Below, piece after piece: positions 57,764-64,000 of a stretch of DNA of 64,000 nt. Positions within the stretch are counted from its first letter, which is position 1. Each line of letters starts with the position of its first letter. A program made the translations under genes and the position numbers. Source of the stretch: Actinokineospora diospyrosa. Its GTDB lineage: Bacteria > Actinomycetota > Actinomycetes > Mycobacteriales > Pseudonocardiaceae. The DNA is taken from the NCBI RefSeq assembly GCF_024171925.1, contig NZ_JAMTCO010000012.1:221912-285911 (forward strand), in the 5' to 3' direction. The notes below the pieces were generated by a model. It did no database searches. It was not told where the DNA came from and saw only the letters and a program-made list of their open reading frames with translations.

Positions 57764-59098
57764 TCAGTGCACACCCGCGACGACGGCGGCGAGCCGGTCG
57801 GCGGCGGTCTGGGCGGCTTCCTCGCTGGGGGCCTCGACCATCACCCGGACCAGCTGCTCGGTGCCCGAGGGGCGCAGCAGGACCCGGCCGGTGTCGCCGA
57901 GCTCGGCCTCCACGGCCGCGACGGCCGAGCTGACCAGCGGGGACGACGCCACGGTCGCCTTGTCGGTGACCTTGACGTTGATCAGGACCTGGGGCATCCG
58001 GGTCATCACGCCCGCCAGCTCGGCGAGCGGGCGGCCGGTGGCGGCGACCCTGGCCATCAGGCGCATGGCGGTGAGCAGGCCGTCACCGGTGGTGGCGTGG
58101 CCGGGGATGAGGACGTGGCCGGACTGCTCGCCGCCGAGGGCGAGGCCGGTGGCGCGCAGCTCCTCGAGGACGTAGCGGTCGCCGACGGCCGTGGTGCGCA
58201 GCTTGAGACCGGCGTCGCGCATGGCGACGTGCAGGCCGAGGTTGCTCATCACGGTGACCACGAAGCTGTCGTCGACCAGCTCACCGGCGTCGCGCATGGC
58301 CAGGGCGAGCACGGCCATGATCTGGTCGCCGTCGATGACCGCGCCGGTCCCGTCCACGGCCAGGCAGCGGTCGGCGTCGCCGTCGTGCGCGATGCCCAGG
58401 TCGGCGCCCTCGGCGAGCACGGCGGCGCGCAGGTCCTCGAGGTGGGTCGAGCCGCAGCCGTCGTTGATGTTCTCGCCGTCGGGCAGGGCGTGGATCGCGA
58501 TGACCTCGGCGCCCGCCTCCCGGTAGGCCTGCGGCGCGGCGGCCCAGGCGGCCCCGTTGGCGCAGTCGACGACGACCTTGAGTCCGTCCAGCCGGTTGGG
58601 GACGGCGGCGAGCAGGTGCGCGACGTAGCGGTCGTGCGCGTCGGCGATGTCGTAGACCCGGCCGACCCCGGCGCCGGTGGGCCGCTCGGTCGGCGCCTGG
58701 AGGTTGGCCTCGATCTCGTCCTCGATCGCGTCGGGCAGCTTGTGCCCGCCCGCGGCGAAGAGCTTGATGCCGTTGTCGGGCATCGGGTTGTGCGAGGCGG
58801 AGATCATCACGCCCAGGTCGGCGCCGAGCGCGCCGACCAGGAACGCCACGGCGGGGGTGGGCAGCACGCCGACCTGCATGACGTCGGCACCGGCCGAGGC
58901 CAGGCCCGCGGCGACGGCGGCCTGCAGCATCTCACCGCTGGCCCGGGGGTCGCGGCCGACCACGGCGACCGGGCGGTGCGAGGTGTCGCGCGCGGCGAGC
59001 ACCCTGGCCGCCGCCGCGGCGACCGACATCGCCAGTTCCGGGGTGAGGTCCGCGTTGGCGAGGCCACGCACGCCATCGGTGCCGAACAGTCGAGCCAT
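57764..59098 (-). CDS. glmM: Phosphoglucosamine mutase
   Basis: 444 aa. Converts glucosamine-6-P to glucosamine-1-P, the step after GlmS. The active-site phosphoserine loop is [15 protein letters not shown] (about residue 100). The metal loop is [12 protein letters not shown], the sugar-binding loop GGEQSGHV, and the C-terminal phosphate loop [18 protein letters not shown] lies 8 bases before ATG 59098; longer frames run into the rpsI terminator. Directly behind rpsI as in other actinobacteria. Confidence 0.97.
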   Translation of the reverse strand: MARLFGTDGVRGLANADLTPELAMSVAAAAARVLAARDTSHRPVAVVGRDPRASGEMLQAAVAAGLASAGADVMQVGVLPTPAVAFLVGALGADLGVMISASHNPMPDNGIKLFAAGGHKLPDAIEDEIEANLQAPTERPTGAGVGRVYDIADAHDRYVAHLLAAVPNRLDGLKVVVDCANGAAWAAAPQAYREAGAEVIAIHALPDGENINDGCGSTHLEDLRAAVLAEGADLGIAHDGDADRCLAVDGTGAVIDGDQIMAVLALAMRDAGELVDDSFVVTVMSNLGLHVAMRDAGLKLRTTAVGDRYVLEELRATGLALGGEQSGHVLIPGHATTGDGLLTAMRLMARVAATGRPLAELAGVMTRMPQVLINVKVTDKATVASSPLVSSAVAAVEAELGDTGRVLLRPSGTEQLVRVMVEAPSEEAAQTAADRLAAVVAGVH

Positions 59099-59227
59099 GG
59101 ACGGGTTCCTCCACGTGTGGGGACGGATGTGGGAGGCAGGGGGACTTGCGGGTGGGACGGCTTGCGGGTGGGACGGGAGACAGCACCGAGCGGGTGGGGC
59201 TGGTGGGACGACCCGGGGGAAAAGCAC

Positions 59228-59271
59228 AGCGGGAGCAGCCTGTTCGAAGTCGAACGAGCTGCTCCCGCTGG
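59228..59271 (-). terminator. Terminator of rplM-rpsI operon
   Basis: 13-bp outer stem CAGCGGGAGCAGC / GCTGCTCCCGCTG plus an inner GTTCGA / TCGAAC stem. On the minus strand it is followed by TGCTTTTC, 27 bp past the rpsI stop. Confidence 0.88.
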
Positions 59272-59297
59272 GTCGTGCCGTGGCTGACGCCGAAGGG

Positions 59298-59936
59298 TCA
59301 GCGCTTGCTGTACTGAGGCGCCTTGCGGGCCTTCTTCAGGCCGTACTTCTTCCGCTCCTTGGCCCGCGGGTCACGGGTGAGGAAGCCTGCCTTCTTCAGG
59401 ACCGGCCGGTCCTCGGAGTCGAGCTCGATCAGCGCGCGGGCGATCGCCAGGCGCAGCGCACCGGCCTGGCCGGTGATGCCGCCGCCGTGCAGGTTGGCGC
59501 GGATGTCGAAGGACTCGGGCTTCTCGACGACCACGAGCGGCTCGCGGATGAGCTGCTGGTGGACCTTGTTCGGGAAGTAGTCCTCGAGCGACTTGCCGTT
59601 GAGCAGGAACTTGCCGGACCCCGGGGTGATCCGGACGCGGACGACGGCCTCCTTGCGGCGGCCGACGGTCTGCGCGGTCTCGGAGGTCAGGTGCGGCAGC
59701 GCCGGGGCGGGGGCCTCAGCGGTGTCGTCGTCGCCGTCGAGCGCGTCGAACTCGGCGACGGCTGCTGCCTCGTCGGTCTCCGCGGTCTCGTCGGCGGCGG
59801 ACTCCTCGGCGGCGCTGTCGTCGGCGACCGCCTCGTCAGCGACCGCCTCGTCGGCGGCGGCGGTCTCGTCGACCTCGGCCGCGGTCTCGACGGCGTCGTC
59901 CTCGACGGGCTCGGGGGTCACGACGTCTTCACTCAC
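59298..59936 (-). CDS. rpsI: 30S ribosomal protein S9 with long acidic N-terminal extension
   Basis: 212 aa. The S9 core starts near residue 88 with [14 protein letters not shown] and ends with the invariant [12 protein letters not shown] tail that reaches the P-site tRNA. Before it lie about 85 residues made almost only of Ala, Glu, Asp, Val and Thr (repeats such as [19 protein letters not shown]). Many actinobacterial S9 proteins have short acidic extensions (about 20-40 residues); this one is unusually long. GTG 59936 overlaps the rplM stop, and no better internal start with a ribosome site was seen. Confidence 0.95.
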   Translation of the reverse strand: MSEDVVTPEPVEDDAVETAAEVDETAAADEAVADEAVADDSAAEESAADETAETDEAAAVAEFDALDGDDDTAEAPAPALPHLTSETAQTVGRRKEAVVRVRITPGSGKFLLNGKSLEDYFPNKVHQQLIREPLVVVEKPESFDIRANLHGGGITGQAGALRLAIARALIELDSEDRPVLKKAGFLTRDPRAKERKKYGLKKARKAPQYSKR

Positions 59937-60376
59937 TTGGTGACCTTCGCAATCTCGAACGGCTGGGGCTGCTGGGCGGCGTGCGGGTGCGCAGGGCCTG
60001 CGTAGACCTTGAGCTTCTTGCCCTGGGCGCGGCCGAGCTTGTTCTTGGGGAGCATGCCCTTGACGACCTTCTCCAGCAGCCGGTCGGGGCGGGTGTCGAG
60101 CAGCTCGCCGAAGGACTGCTTGCGCAGACCGCCGGGGTAGCCGCTGTGCCGGTAGGCGAACGCCTGGTCCCGCTTGTTGCCGGTGAGGACAACCTTCTCC
60201 GCGTTGACGATGACTACGAAGTCACCGGTGTCCACGTGGGGGGCGTAGGTGGGCTTGTGCTTGCCGCGGAGAAGGGTCGCGACATGCGTGGCAAGACGAC
60301 CGAGCACCACGTCCTCGGCGTCGATCACGTGCCAGGCTCGGTCGACCTCGCCGGGCTTAGGGCTGTACGTGGGCAC
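59933..60376 (-). CDS. rplM: 50S ribosomal protein L13
   Basis: 147 aa, complete. Landmarks: [18 protein letters not shown] at the N-terminus, [16 protein letters not shown], the HSGYPGG turn, and [20 protein letters not shown] near the end. It binds 23S rRNA early in 50S assembly. The start is GTG 60376 with GAGGTAG about 7 bases upstream. First gene of the rplM-rpsI operon. Confidence 0.97.
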   Translation of the reverse strand: MPTYSPKPGEVDRAWHVIDAEDVVLGRLATHVATLLRGKHKPTYAPHVDTGDFVVIVNAEKVVLTGNKRDQAFAYRHSGYPGGLRKQSFGELLDTRPDRLLEKVVKGMLPKNKLGRAQGKKLKVYAGPAHPHAAQQPQPFEIAKVTK

Positions 60377-60676
60377 GGGTCTACCTCATCGTCAACATGC
60401 GTCATGGGTGCCTGTGCGGGCATCACCCCTGGACGAACGGGTCGTCCAAAGGCGCGCAACGCGGCTCGACTCGCGCTAAACCAGCCGAGCTTTACGCCCC
60501 GCGCCGCACAACAACGTAAGAAGATACCGGGTGCCCGTTGAGGGGTCAAAAGCACCCCTCCTCACCCGCCTGGGTGTGGCCTGGGCCACGGTCGGATCGA
60601 GACGCGGCAAGGCCCGGGGGGAGCCCCCGGGCCTTGGCGGTACGAGCGTAGGACCGACCGGTGGCCGGCGGTCGAC
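60377..60676. other. rplM leader and terminator of WXG100 operon
   Basis: 300 bp without a gene. The left part is the rplM leader, with lower-GC patches typical of a promoter. A small hairpin GAGGGGT / ACCCCTC is at 60540-60560, and the terminator of the WXG100 genes at 60609-60635. Confidence 0.55.
60609..60635 (-). terminator. Terminator downstream of WXG100 pair
   Basis: CAAGGCCCGGGGG / CCCCCGGGCCTTG, nearly loopless 13-bp stem (loop about 3 nt), about 40 bp past the stop at 60677. Confidence 0.75.
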
Positions 60677-60970
60677 TCAGCCCCAGCGGTTGGCGTTCGC
60701 GCGCTCGGTGGCCTCGTAGTTCTCACCGGACTGCTGCACCGCGACCGCGATGGAGGACAGGACCTGCTTGAGCTCGTCGTAGGCCTTGTCCCACTCGGCC
60801 TGCTTGGCGTTCCAGGCCTCGGAGGCGGCACCGGTGTAGCCCGCGGCGAGCGGGGCCAGGCGCTGCTTGAGGTCGCCGAGCAGGGTCTCCAGCTGGCTGG
60901 AGGTCGACGCGAGCGACTGCGACGCGTTCGCGACCTCCGCGAAATTGACCTTGATGATGTCGCCGGACAT
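60677..60970 (-). CDS. WXG100 family protein (EsxT/EsxU-like)
   Basis: 97 aa helical hairpin. The turn reads EAWNAKQAEW, so the canonical W-x-G is W-N-A. The end carries YEATE, matching the Y-x3-D/E type VII signal. ATG 60970 has AGGGAG 8 bases upstream. It forms a pair with the 103-aa WSG protein 68 bp upstream on the same strand, as esxT and esxU do next to rplM in M. tuberculosis. Probably secreted as a heterodimer by ESX-4. Confidence 0.88.
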   Translation of the reverse strand: MSGDIIKVNFAEVANASQSLASTSSQLETLLGDLKQRLAPLAAGYTGAASEAWNAKQAEWDKAYDELKQVLSSIAVAVQQSGENYEATERANANRWG

Positions 60971-61038
60971 TGGGTTTCTCCCTGAAGTCGTCAATCAAGT
61001 ACGAGATGGGCCGGAAAGCACTACCGCGGAAGGAGGAC

Positions 61039-61350
61039 TCAGCCGCCGAGGACGCTGGTGATGTTCGACAGCGAGGAGGAGGACTCCTCTTCCTGGCGGA
61101 CGTAGGCCGCGTTGCTCTCCTTGAGCTGCTGCGAGATCGCCTCGAGGGCGGTGTGCAGCTTGTTGGCGTCGTCGTTGTAGCGCTGCATCAGCGTGGCGAA
61201 GGCGCGAGCGGCGTTACCCGACCAGTTGTCGTGCAGCGGCTGCAGGGCGCTGCCCAGGCTCTTGAGAGAGTTCTGGCTCTGCTCGTTGACGTTGTCGACG
61301 TCGACAGCGGCCTTGGCCATCTCTTCTGGCGTGATTCCGTAACCGGACAT
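61039..61350 (-). CDS. WXG100 family protein (EsxU/EsxT-like)
   Basis: 103 aa. Canonical hairpin turn HDNWSGNAARAF with W-S-G, and the export tail YVRQEEE (Y-x3-E). It begins MSGYGITPEEMAK; the second WXG100 protein also begins MSG. The start ATG 61350 has AGGGGG about 11 bases upstream. That leader element, GGGTTTCTCCC in the mRNA, is the exact complement of the one before the second WXG100 gene. Confidence 0.9.
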   Translation of the reverse strand: MSGYGITPEEMAKAAVDVDNVNEQSQNSLKSLGSALQPLHDNWSGNAARAFATLMQRYNDDANKLHTALEAISQQLKESNAAYVRQEEESSSSLSNITSVLGG

Positions 61351-61567
61351 TGGGAGAAACCCCCTGGCTTGTGGTTGGGTCGTACGCCTTCTTCGTTCGT
61401 ACGCCGCTTACGACGATGACCCTGCCAGGTTTGGTTCCCCCTCGGTGCAGGTTGGTCCCAGGTCGTTGCTCCCGTTAACGGTCTTGCCGGGAACCCGCAG
61501 GTCAGACCAGGTTGACGGGGACTGGACAAGCCGGGAACCAGTTCACAGGTGTGAACGTCACCGCAGG

Positions 61568-61804
61568 TCAGCCCCCGTGCAGCAGGATCTGGTCCTGCGA
61601 GAAGTCCTCGTCGTCCGGCGGGGTCTGCTGCGCGCGCTGCGACTCCGGCGGCGCGCCGGTGCCCTTGGCCGCCAACCGCTGCGTGTCGCGCCGGAACGCG
61701 GCGCTGGTCTCGCGCGCCTCGGCCGAGGCGCGGCGCGCGGCGGTGACCGCCGCGGACACCTCGGCCCGGAACCTGGCGACCGATTCGGTGAAACCGTCGT
61801 TCAC
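61568..61804 (-). CDS. Small coiled-coil protein of the type VII locus
   Basis: 78 aa. One Ala/Arg/Glu-rich amphipathic helix (ESVARFRAEVSAAVTAARRA) and a Pro/Gln/Asp-rich tail ending DEDFSQDQILLHGG. GTG 61804 overlaps the stop of the Hsp70-like gene (GTGA), so translation is coupled. No membrane segment. I do not recognise it. Frames upstream of 61804 overlap the neighbour and are not used. Confidence 0.75.
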   Translation of the reverse strand: MNDGFTESVARFRAEVSAAVTAARRASAEARETSAAFRRDTQRLAAKGTGAPPESQRAQQTPPDDEDFSQDQILLHGG

Positions 61805-63543
61805 TGCCCACCTCCGACCACGGTGGTGCGCACCACCGTCTCGCAAGCCTGCCGCACCCGGTCCCGACCGTCCTCGGTGTACTGGCAGCCGATGCTGACC
61901 TGGTACCTGCCCTCCAGGAGCACGTACCAGTCGACGGTAGCGCCCTGCTTGGTCAACTGCTCGCGGTAGTAGACGACATCCCGCCCCGCGAAACTAGCGC
62001 CTTCGTCATAGCCGGAGAGTTCAGAGCCACGCCCGTCGAAGTCCGCCCGCAGTCGCTCTAACGCCCGCGCACGGTCGGTACCGCTGTCGAACGAAAGTTG
62101 GCGCTCTTGCACCAAGACCAGGTCGTTGCCCTGCTCCGCACCTGTGGGCTTGATCTCGGTGCGCATGATCCCCGGGCTCCCACCCGTCTGCGTCCAGTCG
62201 TCCGGCAACGCGAACCGGTAGTCATACCTTGAGATCGTGGTGCTGTTGGCGCCGTCTTGGTTCAGTGCGAGCAAGAGCCCAACACCACCACCGATCAACG
62301 CCAGCAGCACGCCTATCCCTACATAGAGCCCGGTCTTCCGCCTCTTCTTCGGCTGCAGCTGCTCGGCGGGCTTATAGGGCTGCGGCTCAGCGGGTTGGTA
62401 CGGCTGCTGCTGCGGTGCCTGGCGGCCTTGCTGCGCACCGGATCCGTAGGGCCCACTCGCGAGCACCCCGGTGTGATCCACATCGGGAGCGACCGCCCGC
62501 AACGCGCCCCGCGCCACCACGGTCTCCGGCTGGTCCAGCGTGACCGGCACGACGCCGGTTCGCTCCGCGACCAACCGCGCCACCAACGGGATCCGACTCG
62601 ATCCGCCCACGAGGAAGATCCCCGCCAACTGCCCCGGCACCAACCCCGCGTCCCGCACCGCGGCGAGCGTGAGCACAACAGCGGACCCGATCGGATCAGC
62701 GATCAACCGCTCGAGGTCGTCCCGGGTCACATGCGCGTCGGGGAACGGCGAAGGGAGCGGGATGTCGGTATAGGTATGCCGCGACAACGTCTCCTTGGCG
62801 TTGCGCACATCCTGCCGCAGCACCCGTCTGCGGCGCCGGTCCAGGAGGTCCCGCCCCTCGATGAGCTCTTTCCAAGCATCGCTGTGCTTGGCCGCGGCCG
62901 TGCGTCCCAGGTAATCCAGCAGGAACTGATCGACATCAGCGCCACCGAAAGTCGGATTCCCCTTGCTGGACAAGACAGTGAAGAGGGTCGTGTGCTGCTC
63001 GGTCCGCACGACGCTGACGTCCACGGTCCCACCACCGAGATCCAGGACGGCGAGGATCCGCCCGGGACCCGGGTAGCTGGCGGAGTGGAAAACGGCCGCC
63101 GCAACGGGTTCCGGGATCAACAGGATCCTGGTGGCAAGCCCGGTCGCGGCCTGGCGGAGGACTTGCGTGCGGACGCCGCCCCAATCGGCCGGGTGGGTCA
63201 GGACGAGCTGATCGACCTGCGCACCACCCGCAACGCGGCGCGCTTCCGCCACCGCGCGCCCGATGACAGCCCGGAATACCTGGATGACGGGAATTACCAC
63301 ATCACCAAGAAGCAGCTCACCGTCGTCGATTCGCCGTTTGGGGTGGGGCTCGTAGCGGGAGGGGTCCAACGCGGCTTGCCGTTCAGCTTCCTGCCCGACG
63401 AAGAGGGTGCCGTCGATGCCCGCGTAGACAGCGGAGGAGAGCAGGGGCTGGCCGTCGATGACGACCACTTGAGGCTCCCGGCCGTTGAGCGAGATGGCGA
63501 CGCAGGTGCTGGAGGTGCCGAAGTCGACAGCTACGCGCAGCAC
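61801..63543 (-). CDS. Hsp70-fold, membrane-anchored type VII secretion-associated protein (Rv3446c-like)
   Basis: 580 aa. Residues 1-360 form an actin/Hsp70 ATPase: phosphate-1 VDFGTSSTCVAI, phosphate-2 LDLGGGTVDVSVV, and adenosine LVGGSSRIPLVARLV. No substrate-binding domain follows. Instead there is a Gln/Pro-rich linker, one transmembrane helix (about 403-427, LYVGIGVLLALIGGGVG) and an external C-terminal domain (RYDYRFALPDDWTQTGG... IGCQYTEDGR) that resembles the Rv3446c-family type VII-associated domain. In M. tuberculosis Rv3446c sits between esxU and eccC4. Here eccC4 is replaced by IS DNA at the window edge. Confidence 0.85.
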   Translation of the reverse strand: MLRVAVDFGTSSTCVAISLNGREPQVVVIDGQPLLSSAVYAGIDGTLFVGQEAERQAALDPSRYEPHPKRRIDDGELLLGDVVIPVIQVFRAVIGRAVAEARRVAGGAQVDQLVLTHPADWGGVRTQVLRQAATGLATRILLIPEPVAAAVFHSASYPGPGRILAVLDLGGGTVDVSVVRTEQHTTLFTVLSSKGNPTFGGADVDQFLLDYLGRTAAAKHSDAWKELIEGRDLLDRRRRRVLRQDVRNAKETLSRHTYTDIPLPSPFPDAHVTRDDLERLIADPIGSAVVLTLAAVRDAGLVPGQLAGIFLVGGSSRIPLVARLVAERTGVVPVTLDQPETVVARGALRAVAPDVDHTGVLASGPYGSGAQQGRQAPQQQPYQPAEPQPYKPAEQLQPKKRRKTGLYVGIGVLLALIGGGVGLLLALNQDGANSTTISRYDYRFALPDDWTQTGGSPGIMRTEIKPTGAEQGNDLVLVQERQLSFDSGTDRARALERLRADFDGRGSELSGYDEGASFAGRDVVYYREQLTKQGATVDWYVLLEGRYQVSIGCQYTEDGRDRVRQACETVVRTTVVGGGQ

Positions 63544-63733
63544 GGTGCCACCTTTCCGCCGGTATGCCTTAGGTCACCCTACGTGGCGGTTCAAGGGGGG
63601 CGGGTGGGGGTGCGTTCTTGATCTTGCTGCGGTGGGGGTGGTTGTCCACAACGCCTTCGACCATCCACAGGGGTCGATTGCTGCTGCTGTTTTGGTGGCG
63701 CTTCTCGGTAGGCTGTATATCGGGGGCTTGGTT
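63544..63733. other. Junction between ESX-4-like locus and IS element
   Basis: 190 bp with no gene. It contains the promoter side of the Hsp70-like gene and presumably the right end of the IS30 element. I could not identify its terminal inverted repeat, because the other end lies outside the window. Confidence 0.5.
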
Positions 63734-64000
63734 TCAGGTGATGGGTGCGCCACCGTGGTTGATCAGCAGTTCGTTCATCTTCTCGGTGGGTGACGCCCAG
63801 CCGAGGGTCATGCGGGGTCGCCCGTTGAGTTGGCGGGCGACGAAGTCGAGATGGGCTTGGGTGTGGACCGACAGGTCCGTTCCCTTGGGAAAGTACTGGC
63901 GCAGGAGCCCGTTGGTGTTCTCGTTGGTTCCTCGCTGCCAAGGGCTGTGCGGGTCACAGAAGTAGACGGGCATGCCGGTGGCGATGGTGAACTTCGCGTG
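63734..64000 (-). mobile_element. IS30-family transposase, C-terminal part (continues off window)
   Basis: The minus-strand frame ends at 63734 and is open to the right edge, so the N-terminus lies outside. The visible 88 residues hold the third acidic residue region of the DDE catalytic domain ([19 protein letters not shown]), then [10 protein letters not shown] and the [18 protein letters not shown] tail typical of IS30-family transposases. The reading frame looks intact, so the element may be recent. It is positioned where eccC4 would be expected. Confidence 0.88.

Noticed and set aside
60540..60560. GAGGGGT/ACCCCTC hairpin as an L13 autoregulatory leader
   Set aside because: About 165 bp upstream of rplM with no similarity I can show to a known L13 leader; left as an unassigned hairpin.
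63591..63965. Overlapping frames on both strands around the IS end
   Set aside because: Only the minus-strand frame that is open to the window edge matches a transposase; the others are shadows.

Overview
The window is about 64 kb of very GC-rich DNA from a spore-forming actinobacterium. The evidence is heavy use of G/C at third codon positions, many GTG starts, an SsgA-like sporulation protein, WhiB- and BldM-type developmental regulators, a sigma-D/RsdA pair, a CIRCE-controlled groES-groEL1 and an ESX-4-like type VII secretion locus. A Pseudonocardiaceae member (Actinokineospora/Saccharothrix-like) fits best, but that placement is inference. From about 21.7 kb to the right edge the core gene order matches, from memory, the choD-guaB3-guaB2-sigD-whiB3-groEL1-groES-tsaD-rimI-alr-glmS-glmM-rpsI-rplM-esx stretch of Mycobacterium tuberculosis (about Rv3409c to Rv3446c), with accessory genes inserted.

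Layout. 0-11 kb: a partial spermidine-synthase-like methyltransferase, a membrane Ser/Thr kinase, two lipoproteins, an SsgA-like protein, an inositol-phosphatase-family enzyme, malate dehydrogenase, an XRE/Scr1-type regulator, DUF3017, folD, and a transporter/regulator group. 11-17 kb: a very large protein (about 1,649 aa) with a C-terminal TNT-type NAD-glycohydrolase toxin domain, a Trp-Gln repeat array of almost 900 residues and an N-terminal domain that looks like YezG-type immunity proteins; then a pentapeptide-repeat protein and a universal stress protein. 17-24 kb: redox enzymes (a BBE-type flavoprotein, a beta-lactamase-fold protein coupled to an MhpA-like monooxygenase, and a ChoD-like GMC oxidase). 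24-35 kb: purine synthesis (guaB3, guaB2), the sigD/rsdA pair, bldM, a MerR regulator, whiB3/whiD, groEL1 and groES.

35-52 kb: a patatin lipase, a PhoD phosphatase, the tRNA t6A genes tsaD, tsaB and tsaE with rimI, a matB/carboxyltransferase pair, a secreted ricin-type lectin, alr, nnrD and glmS. 52-57 kb: a compact operon that looks like two tandem copies of a three-gene type VII secretion cassette (small EspC-like protein, large WXG/PPE-like protein, small charged protein). The two large proteins share a C-terminal motif. 57-64 kb: an unlisted 57-aa TatA-like membrane protein, glmM, rplM-rpsI (S9 with a long acidic N-terminal extension), two WXG100 proteins, a small coiled-coil protein and an Rv3446c-like Hsp70/type VII protein. 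The window ends inside an IS30-family transposase where the rest of ESX-4 would be expected.

The most unusual items are the TNT giant, the duplicated type VII cassettes with their shared C-terminal tag, the complementary leader elements in front of the two WXG100 genes, and a BldM homologue lacking the phospho-acceptor Asp. No tRNA, rRNA or CRISPR array was seen.
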